A stretch of 64,000 bases of DNA from Pseudomonas gingeri (GCF_013385635.1 NZ_JACAPR010000012.1:402583-466582), one strand, 5' to 3'. Positions 51,956 to 60,533 are shown, counted from the stretch's first letter. The notes: a model not told the origin generated them from the sequence alone. A program made the numbers and translations.

Positions 51956-52954
51956 ATGGATCCGCGCAGTGAAGTACTGCTTCGTCAGGCTGAATACTTT
52001 CAAGGCAAGCTGCTGCTGGTGGGCTTGCCCGCCGACGATCTGCTCGGTCGCCTGCCCAATGCCCACGGCTGGTGCTGGCACGCCGGCGACCAGGCGGCGC
52101 TGGACGCCCGTTTCGCCGGGCGCAGCCACTTCGGCGTGAACCTGCCGGAGCCCGCATTCGACGCCGCCGTGGTGTTCCTGCCCAAGTCCAAGGACCTGAC
52201 CGACTACCTGCTCAATGCCGTCGCCTCGCGGCTGCCCGGCGGCGATGTGTTCCTGGTCGGCGAGAAACGCAGCGGCATCGAAGGCGCGGCCAAGCAACTG
52301 ACGCCCTTCGGCAAGCCGCGCAAGCTCGACAGCGCCCGGCATTGCCAACTGTGGCAGGTCAGCGTGGCCGAGGCACCGACGGCCAAGCCGCTGGAAAGCC
52401 TGGCCCGGCATTATGAACTGGCGCTGACGGAAGGCCCGTTGAAGGTGGTCAGCCTGCCAGGCGTCTTCAGCCATGGCCGGCTGGATCGGGGCAGCGCCCT
52501 GCTCCTCGAACACCTGGACAAACTGCCGAGCGGCCAGTTGCTGGACTTCGGTTGCGGCGCCGGTGTGCTCGGCGCGGCGGTGAAACGTCGCTACCCGCAC
52601 AACAACGTGATCATGCTCGACGTCGATGCCTTCGCCACCGCCAGCAGTCGCCTGACCCTGGCTGCCAATGGCCTGGAAGCCGAAGTGCTGACAGGCGATG
52701 GAATCGATGCCGCGCCCATGGGCTTGAGTGCGATCCTGAGCAATCCGCCGTTCCATGTCGGGGTCCATACCGACTACCTGGCAACGGAAACCCTGCTGCG
52801 AAAAGCAGCCAAACATCTGAAAAATGGTGGTGAACTTCGGCTTGTTGCCAATAGCTTCCTGCGCTACCAGCCACTGATCGAAGAACATCTGGGCACCTGT
52901 GTGACCAAGGCCGAGGGACAGGGTTTTCGGATCTACAGCGCCAAACGCGGCTGA
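51956..52954 (+). CDS. rsmC: RsmC, 16S rRNA m2G1207 methyltransferase
   Basis: S-adenosylmethionine-dependent enzyme modifying G1207 of 16S rRNA. The protein is 332 residues with a degenerate N-terminal methyltransferase-like domain ('MDPRSEVLLRQAEYF', 'YLLNAVASRLPGGDVFLVGEKRSGI') and an active C-terminal domain. SAM motif I is 'LLDFGCGAGVLGAAV' and the base-flipping motif 'NPPFHVG'. The ribosome-binding site GGGAGCAG lies just upstream, 33 bp after hprA. Confidence 0.95.
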   Translation: MDPRSEVLLRQAEYFQGKLLLVGLPADDLLGRLPNAHGWCWHAGDQAALDARFAGRSHFGVNLPEPAFDAAVVFLPKSKDLTDYLLNAVASRLPGGDVFLVGEKRSGIEGAAKQLTPFGKPRKLDSARHCQLWQVSVAEAPTAKPLESLARHYELALTEGPLKVVSLPGVFSHGRLDRGSALLLEHLDKLPSGQLLDFGCGAGVLGAAVKRRYPHNNVIMLDVDAFATASSRLTLAANGLEAEVLTGDGIDAAPMGLSAILSNPPFHVGVHTDYLATETLLRKAAKHLKNGGELRLVANSFLRYQPLIEEHLGTCVTKAEGQGFRIYSAKRG

Positions 52955-52965
52955 AAAATAAACGC

Positions 52966-52994
52966 TTGCGCAATGGATTCCGCCTAGGCAGAAT
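52966..52994 (+). promoter_or_regulatory. Candidate promoter of the manganese exporter
   Basis: TTGCGC (52966-52971) and CAGAAT (52989-52994) with a 17-bp spacer, about 10 bp before the start of the riboswitch aptamer. The -10 is imperfect. A near-palindrome of 22 bp (52975-52996) covers the spacer and -10. Confidence 0.5.
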
Positions 52995-53002
52995 CCGCTC
53001 CG

Positions 53003-53173
53003 TCCTAGGGGAGTAGTCTCCCACGAGCGCCACGCTCGTCCGGCATGCGTCAACATACTTGGTCCTCAGACCATGGCGCATGCGACCCACGGTTCGCACA
53101 GACGAGCCCAGGGTTTGACAAGACCTATGACACGAACACCTTACCCGGGGCGGGAAGGTTGTACGTGTCATAG
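53003..53173 (+). promoter_or_regulatory. yybP-ykoY manganese riboswitch
   Basis: The aptamer shows the two conserved loops of the class: GGGGAGTAG (53008-53016) and TCAACATACTTGG (within the GCATGCG/CGCATGC stem). An ACGAGCG/CGCTCGT hairpin lies between them, and GACCTA closes helix P1 with TAGGGG. The class binds Mn2+ and switches on Mn exporters. Downstream, CTATGACACG (53125-53134) can pair with CGTGTCATAG (53164-53173), competing with P1. The regulated gene begins at 53204. Confidence 0.9.
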
Positions 53174-53203
53174 CCGTGTCGACCCGCCCCTTAGGAAAAC
53201 CTG

Positions 53204-53788
53204 ATGCTGGATTCTCTCCTCGTTCCCACCGCAATCGTTGCCCTGGCCGAAATCGGCGACAAGACGCAACTGCTCGCGCTCATCCTGGCAGCCCGTTTTC
53301 GCAAGCCCTGGCCGATCATTGCCGGCATCGTCGCCGCCACGCTCGCCAACCACGCGGCGGCGGGGGCCGTCGGCGCCTGGTTCGGCAGTTTCTTCTCGGA
53401 TGCGGTGCTGCACTGGATCCTCGCCGCCAGCTTCACCGCCACCGCGCTGTGGACCCTGGTGCCGGACAAGATGGACGATGACGAAGCCAGTACCTCACGC
53501 AAGTTCGGTCCGTTCCTGACCACGCTGATCGCGTTTTTCCTCGCGGAAATCGGCGACAAGACCCAGATCGCCACGGTGATGCTGGCCGCGCAATATCCGG
53601 AACTGTGGCTGGTGATTATCGGTACGACCCTGGGCATGCTGATCGCCAACGTCCCGGTGGTGCTGGCCGGCAACTTCGCCGCGGAGAAACTGCCGCTGAC
53701 CCTGATCCGCCGCCTGGCCGCCTCGGCGTTCTTCATCCTGGCGATCGTCGCGGTGTACAAGGCGATGCAAAGCAGCGGCTGGATCTAG
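53204..53788 (+). CDS. TMEM165/GDT1 (UPF0016) family manganese exporter
   Basis: A 194-residue inner-membrane protein with six predicted helices in two homologous halves. Each half carries the family signature E-x-G-D-K-(T/S): 'AEIGDKTQLLALIL' near residue 14 and 'AEIGDKTQIATVML' near 117. Bacterial members such as Vibrio MneA export Mn2+, and the riboswitch directly upstream supports that role here. The start has AGGA eight bases upstream. It is followed by a REP pair. Confidence 0.92.
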   Translation: MLDSLLVPTAIVALAEIGDKTQLLALILAARFRKPWPIIAGIVAATLANHAAAGAVGAWFGSFFSDAVLHWILAASFTATALWTLVPDKMDDDEASTSRKFGPFLTTLIAFFLAEIGDKTQIATVMLAAQYPELWLVIIGTTLGMLIANVPVVLAGNFAAEKLPLTLIRRLAASAFFILAIVAVYKAMQSSGWI

Positions 53789-53800
53789 CGACCCGCGCGT

Positions 53801-53882
53801 GTAGGAGCCGGCTTGCCGGCGATCAGGCCCCGGAACCTTGCGGCGCCCCTAAGGGCGCCATCGCCAGCAAGCCGGCTCCTAC
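53801..53882. repeat. Inverted REP pair
   Basis: GTAGGAGCCGGCTTGCCGGC (53801-53820, then GAT) and its inverse copy ATCGCCAGCAAGCCGGCTCC (53860-53879, then TAC), with a GGCGCCC/GGGCGCC hairpin-forming centre. It lies between the convergent exporter and M48 protease genes. Confidence 0.92.
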
Positions 53883-53910
53883 CGGGTATTTGGCGTTTGA
53901 CTGACCAAAG

Positions 53911-54735
53911 TCAGGACTTGCGGGCCTGCTGATACAACGGCATCACCTTTGGAATGGCCGCTTCCAGCGAAGCGATCCGGCTGGTGGACGCCGGGTGAGT
54001 ACTCATGAACTCCGGTGGAGAACCTTCCGCCGCCTTGCTCATCTTGTTCCACAGGCTGATGGCCGCGTTCGGGTTGTAACCGGCCCGGGCCGCCAGCTCC
54101 AGACCGATCAGGTCCGCTTCGTTTTCATTGGCCCGACTATTGGGCAAGGTCATGCCGTAGTTCGCCACGGTATCGGCCAGCGCCAGGCTGTCCTGGCCAA
54201 GACCGAACAAGGCGCCGGCGCCCTGCTTCGCCATCTCGATCCCATAGGCCTTGGACATCGCTTCACGACCGTGCTCACGCAAGGCATGGGCGATTTCATG
54301 ACCCATCACGGCGGCGATCTCATCGTCGCTCAGCTTGAGCTTATCGATCAGCCCACTATAAAAGATGATCTTGCCGCCGGGGCCACAGTTGGCATTGAGT
54401 TCGTCACTCTTGATCAGATTGACTTCCCATTGCCATTGCGCGGAATCCGGGCGGAATGTCGGCGCCTGGGCAATCAGTCGATTGGCGATCGCCTGGACCC
54501 GCCTGGCATTGGCGCTGGTGTTGTCCAGCACGCCCTGGCCCTTCGCTTCGCCCAGCGTCTTCTGGTACGACTGGGCGTACATCTGGTCGACTTCCTGGCT
54601 CGACAGCATGCTGAACATATATTGCTTGCGCTCAACCCCGACGGCGCCGCCGCTGGTGGTATTGACCGCCTGGCACCCGGCAAGCAGCAGGCCCGCCGTC
54701 AATGCACACAAAACCAATCGTCTAGCCATGAACAC
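53911..54735 (-). CDS. M48-family metalloprotease lipoprotein
   Basis: A 274-residue predicted outer-membrane lipoprotein with a lipobox signal ('ALTAGLLLAGC', cysteine at about residue 21). The zinc protease motif HEIAH is in 'VMGHEIAHALREHGREA', and the third ligand is in 'ENEADLIGLELAARAGYNP'. Similar to LoiP/YggG rather than BepA, since there is no TPR domain. It probably takes part in envelope protein quality control. Either of two close ATGs (54735, 54729) could be used. Confidence 0.92.
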   Translation of the reverse strand: MFMARRLVLCALTAGLLLAGCQAVNTTSGGAVGVERKQYMFSMLSSQEVDQMYAQSYQKTLGEAKGQGVLDNTSANARRVQAIANRLIAQAPTFRPDSAQWQWEVNLIKSDELNANCGPGGKIIFYSGLIDKLKLSDDEIAAVMGHEIAHALREHGREAMSKAYGIEMAKQGAGALFGLGQDSLALADTVANYGMTLPNSRANENEADLIGLELAARAGYNPNAAISLWNKMSKAAEGSPPEFMSTHPASTSRIASLEAAIPKVMPLYQQARKS

Positions 54736-55004
54736 TCTCCCTGAAAACTGCCGGCTATCCTAGGCGGTGATTTGTATCGGCGCCAGATACAAACATCCTG
54801 TAGTCCCGGATTTCAGACGAACCTCAAGTATCTGTAGGAAAAAATTCACGGTTCACGCCATCCCGTAGCCCGCCGAGCCTCACGACATATCCATTTGCGA
54901 CATGGGCACACCCAAAACAGCCATTTCCCGAAGGCCTCCTAATGCCCGTCGAACGCCTGGCCGATACAGCCTGGCAGACGTCATTCCTTGCGTCCGGAGC
55001 CCTC

Positions 55005-57143
55005 ATGAAATTCAAGTCGATTCAGTTTTCCGTCGCCGCGCTGGCCGGCGCCATTGTCCTCAGCGTGGTCGGTGCCCTGGTGGTCTATGCCTTGTTAGCC
55101 GGGGCCAAGACCCAGGACATGGTGCAGCAGCGCACCCAGGAACAGTTCGAGCAGGTAATCGAACAGCGCCTGAACGCCCTCGCCAGGACCCAGGTCAGCC
55201 AGATCCAGCGTGAGCTCGAAGCACCGCTGCTGATCGCCGGCGGCCTGGTGCGCGTCAACGCGCTGATCGGCACCAACGACGCCGACGGCAAGCCGGTACT
55301 GAGCGTCAGCCGCGAGCAACTGATCAACCTGATCAAGGAAAACGTCCAGCAGAATCCGAAAGTGCTCGGCGCCTATATCGGCTGGGAAAAGAACGCCCTG
55401 GATCACAACGACGCGGCCTATCTCGACAACACCAAGGCCGGTGCCGCCAAGGATGGCCGCTTCCTGCCCTGGTGGTTCCGCAACGACGACGGCAGCCTCG
55501 GCTTCTCGACCCTGGTGGATGTCGATGACCAGAAGACCCTCTCCACCGGCGTGCGCGCCAGCGAGTACTACCTGTGCTCGAAGGAAACCCACAAGACTTG
55601 TGTGATCGACCCGGCTCCGTACAAGGTCGGCGACAAGATGGTGATGCTCGCCTCCTTTATCGAGCCGATCATGCTCAACGGCGCGTTCCAGGGCATCGTC
55701 GGTGCCGACCTGTCGGTGAACTTCATCCAGGACATGCTGGTGGCGGCCAACCAGAAACTCTACGGCGGCGCCGGCAACATGGCACTGGTGGGCACCAACG
55801 GGCGCCTGGTGGCCTACACCAAGGACCCGAGCAAGTTCGGCGAGAAAGTCAGTGACATCCTCGACGCCGACAAAGTCGCGACCATGGGCAAGCTCAATCG
55901 TGGCGAAGTCACCTATAACGTCGACAAGAGCAAGGGCCTGATCGAGCTTTACCTGCCCTTCGGCATCGGCCAGAGCGATGCCCGCTGGACCCTGATGATG
56001 CAGTTGCCGCTGAACGCGGTGATGGCTGACCTGCAGAAACTCCAGGGCGACCTGAACGACCAGCGCAAGGCCGATGTGTTCGGCATGGCGGTGGTCGGCC
56101 TGATCATCGCCGGTCTCGGCCTGCTGGTGATCTGGCTGGTCGGCCACGGGATCGCCCGGCCGCTGAAGCAGATGGTCGCGATGCTCGACGATATCGCCCA
56201 GGGCGAAGGCGACCTGACCCGCCGCCTGACCAGCGATCGCGCCGATGAACTCGGCTCCATCGCCAAGGGCTTCAACACCTTCCTGATCAAGCTGCAGGCG
56301 ATGATCACCCAGGTAGTGACATCGGTACAGAGTGTCAGCGATTCCTCCGAACACACCGCCGATATCGCCATCCGCACCAACCAGGGCGTGCACAAGCAGA
56401 TGGCCGAGATCGACCAGGTCGCCACCGCCGTGCACGAGATGACCGCCACCGCCCAGGATGTGGCCCGCAATGCGACCCAGGCCGCGCAAGCCGCCAGCCA
56501 TGCGGACATGGCCGCCAGCGATGGCATGCGCATCGTGCGTGATACCTCCAACTCCATCGGCGCCCTTGCCGTGGAGATCGGTCGCGCGGTGGGCGTGGTG
56601 CAGACCCTGGCCAAGGACAGCGAGAACATCAACGCGATCCTCATCGCCATCCGCGGGATTGCCGAGCAGACCAACCTGCTGGCGCTCAACGCGGCGATCG
56701 AAGCGGCGCGGGCCGGGGAACAGGGCCGCGGTTTTGCCGTGGTCGCCGACGAAGTGCGCAACCTCGCCCAGAAGACCCAGCAGGCGACGGAAGAAATCCA
56801 GTCGATGATCCAGCAGTTGCAGCAAGGCACCCGCGAAGTGGTCAAGGTCATGGAGGACAGCCAGAACAAGACCGATGAAAGCGTGCAACACGCGGCCAAG
56901 GCCGCCCAGGCGCTGGAAACCATTACCCAGGCGGTGTCGGTGATCAATGACATGAACACCCAGATCGCCAGCGCCGCCGAGGAACAGAGCGCGGTGGCCG
57001 ACGACATCAACCGCAACGTGATCAATATCGGCCAGGTGGCCAATGAAGTGGCGGGCGGTGCCGACGAGTCCAGCGCGGCCAGTGCGCAACTGACCAAGCT
57101 GGCGGAACAGCAGCGACGCCTGATCAATCAGTTCAAGGTGTAG
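55005..57143 (+). CDS. Methyl-accepting chemotaxis protein with Cache domain
   Basis: A 712-residue transmembrane receptor from the ATG at 55005 (GGAG upstream). It has a helix near residues 10-30, a periplasmic double-Cache-like sensor about 35-360 ('VLGAYIGWEKNALDH', 'PWWFRNDDGSLGFSTLVDVDDQKTL', 'IVGADLSVNFIQDMLVA'), a second helix about 370-390, HAMP, then the signalling coiled coil. The hairpin tip is 'RGIAEQTNLLALNAAIEAARAGEQGRGFAVVADEVR'-type, i.e. the universal MCP tip. The C-terminus lacks the CheR/CheB pentapeptide. I recall P. aeruginosa PA4633 as the positional equivalent. The ligand is unknown. Confidence 0.95.
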   Translation: MKFKSIQFSVAALAGAIVLSVVGALVVYALLAGAKTQDMVQQRTQEQFEQVIEQRLNALARTQVSQIQRELEAPLLIAGGLVRVNALIGTNDADGKPVLSVSREQLINLIKENVQQNPKVLGAYIGWEKNALDHNDAAYLDNTKAGAAKDGRFLPWWFRNDDGSLGFSTLVDVDDQKTLSTGVRASEYYLCSKETHKTCVIDPAPYKVGDKMVMLASFIEPIMLNGAFQGIVGADLSVNFIQDMLVAANQKLYGGAGNMALVGTNGRLVAYTKDPSKFGEKVSDILDADKVATMGKLNRGEVTYNVDKSKGLIELYLPFGIGQSDARWTLMMQLPLNAVMADLQKLQGDLNDQRKADVFGMAVVGLIIAGLGLLVIWLVGHGIARPLKQMVAMLDDIAQGEGDLTRRLTSDRADELGSIAKGFNTFLIKLQAMITQVVTSVQSVSDSSEHTADIAIRTNQGVHKQMAEIDQVATAVHEMTATAQDVARNATQAAQAASHADMAASDGMRIVRDTSNSIGALAVEIGRAVGVVQTLAKDSENINAILIAIRGIAEQTNLLALNAAIEAARAGEQGRGFAVVADEVRNLAQKTQQATEEIQSMIQQLQQGTREVVKVMEDSQNKTDESVQHAAKAAQALETITQAVSVINDMNTQIASAAEEQSAVADDINRNVINIGQVANEVAGGADESSAASAQLTKLAEQQRRLINQFKV

Positions 57144-57172
57144 ACCGCGCCAAGGATTGGCACACGATCACT

Positions 57173-57252
57173 GTAGGAGCCGGCTTGCCGGCGATGGTGT
57201 CCGAATAGTCTACGCAAGACTCAAGGGCCTCATCGCTGGCAAGCCAGCTACA
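57173..57252. repeat. Inverted REP pair with a damaged second copy
   Basis: GTAGGAGCCGGCTTGCCGGC (57173-57192) faces CATCGCTGGCAAGCCAGCTA (57231-57250, then CA). The second has lost the three bases CCT that normally precede TACA. Located just after the chemotaxis receptor gene. Confidence 0.88.
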
Positions 57253-57292
57253 GGTCAAATGTCGCCCTCGGGAATGATTACGCCGGTCATGC

Positions 57293-57913
57293 TCAACCCG
57301 GTGTCAGGCACTCCGGCGCATTGAGCTTCGGATCATTCACCAGGTTGGCCAGCAGGCGCTCGCGCAACGGTGCCTGGGGACTGGCCAGCAAGGCCTGCAG
57401 ATCGTGCAACGGCGTGTCTGGTGACAGCCACGCTGCCTGCCCCTCGGCATCGAGAATCAGCGGTCGCCGCTGGCTCGCCGCCGGCTGCGTCACTACCGCG
57501 GTACTCAGCCAGACCTGCTCCTGCACCGGATAGGCTTCCCAGATCGCCGCGAAAAACAGGCTCGCCCCCTCCGCCGGCGTCAGCCAGTACGGGCGCTTGC
57601 GCTGTGTCCCGCGCCACTCGTAGAAACCATTGGCCGGTAACAGGCAGCGCCGCTCACGAAAGGCCTGGCGAAACATCGGTTGCTCGGCCACGGTTTCGGC
57701 CCGGGCATGGGCCGGCGTGCGCGACAGGTCGGTCAGCCACGGCGGCGTCAGCCCCCAGCGCGCGCGCGCCAGCTCACGCTGGCCCGCCGCAGCCCGCAGG
57801 ATCAGTACCGAATCGTTGGGCGAAATATTCCACTGCGCCTGCTGGTCGGCGGGAAAGCCGGGCAAGGCCGCAAAGGTCGGGTTCCAGCGAAACAGGGCAA
57901 AACGTCCACACAT
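57293..57913 (-). CDS. SRAP-domain protein (YedK/HMCES family)
   Basis: A 206-residue protein that in homologues covalently traps abasic sites in single-stranded DNA. The catalytic Cys2 is exposed after Met removal ('MCGRFALFRW'). The family residues are 'WNISPNDSVLIL', 'RWGLTPPWL', 'HARAETVAEQPMFR', 'CLLPANGFYEWRG' (catalytic Glu) and 'ILDAEGQAAWL'. The histidine partner expected near 'PLILD' is not obvious: the sequence here reads 'SQRRPLILD', where homologues often have 'H.R.P'. I start at 57913 because residue 2 must be Cys. It is flanked by REP elements. Confidence 0.9.
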   Translation of the reverse strand: MCGRFALFRWNPTFAALPGFPADQQAQWNISPNDSVLILRAAAGQRELARARWGLTPPWLTDLSRTPAHARAETVAEQPMFRQAFRERRCLLPANGFYEWRGTQRKRPYWLTPAEGASLFFAAIWEAYPVQEQVWLSTAVVTQPAASQRRPLILDAEGQAAWLSPDTPLHDLQALLASPQAPLRERLLANLVNDPKLNAPECLTPG

Positions 57914-58013
57914 GGGGCAAAAACGCTCTTTTTGGGAATTTGGGCACAAGGCCCCCGCGGGAACGCCGGTCAATGCTCGATGGCCTGCAAGGGTGATGCA
58001 AGACTCATCGACG

Positions 58014-58039
58014 CCATCGCTGGCAAGCCAGCTCCTACA
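58014..58039. repeat. Single REP element
   Basis: CCATCGCTGGCAAGCCAGCT followed by CCTACA, a single copy in the gap between the SRAP gene and the DUF2007 gene. Confidence 0.85.
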
Positions 58040-58053
58040 ACAGGGCGCGCAAA

Positions 58054-58314
58054 CTAGCAGAGCAGCACGTCGGGAAAACTCTCCGGTTCATCGCCGGGCA
58101 GCGGCAGCGCGGCATTGTACGCGGCGATCAGCTCGCGTGCGTACTGCGCCTGGTCATTCTCCACCGCCAGGCCCAGCAAACCGAATACCGGCAACTCCCC
58201 GGCTCCGCCCAGCAGGTCGCGGCCCACCAGATGCGCCTGCACCCCTTCGCTGGCGAGCATGCCTTGCAGCAGCTCGCCCTCCATCAGGTTTTCCGGCTCG
58301 TAGATACGTTGCAT
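58054..58314 (-). CDS. DUF2007 family small protein
   Basis: An 86-residue protein beginning 'MQRIYEPENLMEGELLQGMLASEGVQAHLVGRDLLGGAGELP', matching DUF2007 (putative prokaryotic signal-transducing family). The fold is thought to resemble PII-like or ACT-like small domains; function is unknown. The start at 58314 was chosen by family N-terminus. It lies 13 bp after the cysteine-rich protein gene on the same strand, so the two are almost certainly co-transcribed. Confidence 0.88.
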   Translation of the reverse strand: MQRIYEPENLMEGELLQGMLASEGVQAHLVGRDLLGGAGELPVFGLLGLAVENDQAQYARELIAAYNAALPLPGDEPESFPDVLLC

Positions 58315-58327
58315 GCGGGCGCCCTCA

Positions 58328-58510
58328 TCACTCGTTCTCACTGTGAACGTCGAGCATCCATTCATGACCATCGGTCTGCAGGTTGAAAACAATCGGCCGG
58401 CAACACACCGGGCAATCCTCGATATAGGTCTGGTCGCCGCCGGACAAATCCAGCACGGCTTCGACCTCTTCACCACAATAGGGACAGGAGTAGTGCTCAG
58501 TTTCCAGCAT
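58328..58510 (-). CDS. CPxCG-motif cysteine-rich small protein
   Basis: A 60-residue protein with two zinc-ribbon-like pairs, CPYC (about residues 9-12) and CPVC (about 33-36), making a probable structural zinc site. This matches the small CPXCG family found across gammaproteobacteria; no function is known. It is the first gene of a two-gene unit with the DUF2007 protein. Confidence 0.88.
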   Translation of the reverse strand: MLETEHYSCPYCGEEVEAVLDLSGGDQTYIEDCPVCCRPIVFNLQTDGHEWMLDVHSENE

Positions 58511-58652
58511 CGCGGCCTCCGGAGTGACTTGTGCGTATAATCGCCGGTCTGTTTGCAGGGCTGATTTTTTGTCCGGGCTTTATTTTTCAGATCGGGCTTT
58601 GTTATTTATCACTCAACCCTCTATTTACCCTAGCCGTTTCTAACAAGAGAGC

Positions 58653-59819
58653 ATGATGGGCGAATTCGATGCCATCCGACCTTACGACGACTCCGAGGTG
58701 CCAGCCGTGCTGGCCCGGTTGCTCGGCGACAAGGCGTTTCTAGATATCCTCACGCATTTCCGCTTCCCGCGCCTGGCCGAGGCCTTCGGCTGGCTGCTCA
58801 GACCGTTGATCGCCTACCGGCTGCGTCGTGAATTCGCCGACGTGAAATGCGTGGCGTCCCTGCAGGACAAGATCGAGGTCTACGTCGACAACACCATCGA
58901 ACGGGCCACCGACGGGGTGACCTACACCGGGGTCGAGCAGTTCAAGTCCGGGAGCGCCTACCTGTTCCTGGCCAACCACCGCGACATCGTGATGGACCCG
59001 GCCTTCGTCAACTATGCCGTGTACCACGCCGGCCTGCCGACGCCGCGCATCGCCATCGGCGACAACCTGCTGCAGAAGCCGTTTGTCAGCGACCTGATGC
59101 GCCTGAACAAGAGTTTTATCGTGCACCGCTCGATCACCGGGCGGCGCGAGAAGATGGCGGCCTATCAACTGCTGTCGGCCTATATCAACCATTCGATCCG
59201 CAACGACTGCCAGTCGATCTGGATCGCCCAGGCCGAAGGTCGCGCCAAGGACGGTGACGACCGCACCGAGTCGGCGATCCTGAAAATGTTCCACATGAGT
59301 CGCAAGGACGAGCCGTTCGCCGAGGTCATCCGTTCGCTGAACCTGACACCGGTCTCGATCAGCTACGAATACGACCCCTGTGACCAGGCCAAGGCCCGTG
59401 AGCTGTACATCCGCGCCACCACCGGCACCTACAGCAAGGCGCCAGGCGAGGATGACGTGAGCATCGCCAAGGGCATCACCGGCTACAAGGGCCGGGTGCA
59501 TGTGAACTTTGCCGCACCGCTGACCGGGGCGTTCGAGGACACCAAGGTGCTGGCCCAGGAAATGGACCGGCAGATTCTCGGTGGCTATCGGTTGTTCCCG
59601 GTGCACTACCTGGCGTATGCCCGATGGAGCGATGCCGACCCGCAGTTGCAGGTCCCCGCGGCCAGCGAGCTGTTTCCCGCAGAGGAACTGGCCAAGGCCC
59701 AGGCGGAATGGCAAAGCCGCCTGGATGCCTGCCCGGCGGAACATCGTCCGTATCTGGTGCAACAGTACGCGACGCCGGTACGCAATCAGTATCGGGTAAA
59801 GGCCGGACTGGCACTCTGA
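58653..59819 (+). CDS. PlsC-like 1-acyl-glycerol-3-phosphate acyltransferase family protein
   Basis: A 388-residue protein with the acyltransferase motif HxxxxxD in 'LFLANHRDIVMDPAFVNYAVY' and a second block 'SIWIAQAEGRAKDGDD' in place of the usual FPEGTRS. It is longer than typical PlsC (about 250) and has extra N- and C-terminal sequence. It belongs to the group of large glycerol-acyltransferase-like proteins of unknown substrate. No clear signal peptide. The start may be 58653 or the next codon (MM). Confidence 0.85.
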   Translation: MMGEFDAIRPYDDSEVPAVLARLLGDKAFLDILTHFRFPRLAEAFGWLLRPLIAYRLRREFADVKCVASLQDKIEVYVDNTIERATDGVTYTGVEQFKSGSAYLFLANHRDIVMDPAFVNYAVYHAGLPTPRIAIGDNLLQKPFVSDLMRLNKSFIVHRSITGRREKMAAYQLLSAYINHSIRNDCQSIWIAQAEGRAKDGDDRTESAILKMFHMSRKDEPFAEVIRSLNLTPVSISYEYDPCDQAKARELYIRATTGTYSKAPGEDDVSIAKGITGYKGRVHVNFAAPLTGAFEDTKVLAQEMDRQILGGYRLFPVHYLAYARWSDADPQLQVPAASELFPAEELAKAQAEWQSRLDACPAEHRPYLVQQYATPVRNQYRVKAGLAL

Positions 59820-59834
59820 CCGGCAGCCAGGCCG

Positions 59835-60125
59835 TCAGAGCCGGGTACTGAGCCAGGACAGCAGCAGCGCCACGCCAAGGCAGGCAAAGCCGAACCGATA
59901 GAAAAACCGGTTCGCCCGCAACACCCGGGCATCGAGCAGCAGCATGGGCTGCTCGATCGACCGTCCCTCGCTCTGCATCTCCAGGTTTTCCAGTGCCCGC
60001 TGCTCACGGCGGCGGGTAGTCTGCAACAACCAGGCTCCCGGGCAGGCCAGCAACAATGCAAACAAATTGAGCCATTTGCCCGGATGGCCTTCGAAAGCGC
60101 TCCAGATCAAGTGCAGCGACATCAT
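59835..60125 (-). CDS. Small conserved membrane protein of unknown function
   Basis: A 96-residue protein from the ATG at 60125 (GAGG upstream), with two hydrophobic segments: 'WLNLFALLLACPGAWLLQ' (about residues 17-34) and 'FFYRFGFACLGVALLLSWL' (about 75-93). Between them lies a basic/acidic cytoplasmic or periplasmic loop. I do not recognise the family. Longer starts exist in frame but the upstream sequence shows no coding-like features. Confidence 0.6.
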   Translation of the reverse strand: MMSLHLIWSAFEGHPGKWLNLFALLLACPGAWLLQTTRRREQRALENLEMQSEGRSIEQPMLLLDARVLRANRFFYRFGFACLGVALLLSWLSTRL

Positions 60126-60326
60126 GAACCCTCGGATAAACAGCGTCTTTCGGACAGCGACGCCAGCAGCGAATAGCCGCTCGCAACACATGAACGGATC
60201 AAACCACTCACGCATTACCGCTTTTGTGTCCGACCCCATACAATTTACGGGTAAATTGGCACTGTCACCTGAACGTCACCTTAACAAGCCAGTCTGTCGC
60301 CCCTCGATACCGCCACGGAGCTTGTC

Positions 60327-60533
60327 ATGCTGCACGCAGAGAACCAGGATCGCCTTTACCTCATCGCCCCCAGCGACGAGCAGGAAGCCCTGGTGGACGC
60401 CATGTCGTTCAACGTCCAGGACCGTCACTGGCTGGTCTATTGCGCCCTCGGCGGCCATCAGCACGCCGACCTGCCCGAAGCCGACCTGACGACCGGCGTG
60501 AGCCTGCTGGACTTCTATGTGGAAGCCGCGTGA
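60327..60533 (+). CDS. Conserved Pseudomonas small protein
   Basis: A 68-residue soluble acidic protein ('NQDRLYLIAPSDEQEALVDAMSFNVQDRHW'). Codon use matches the genome and a terminator follows directly, both supporting a real gene. No motif or known domain recognised. Confidence 0.7.
   Translation: MLHAENQDRLYLIAPSDEQEALVDAMSFNVQDRHWLVYCALGGHQHADLPEADLTTGVSLLDFYVEAA

Noticed and set aside
55095..57089. 664-codon minus-strand frame opposite the chemotaxis receptor
   Set aside because: Shadow of the receptor gene. No start signal or family similarity.
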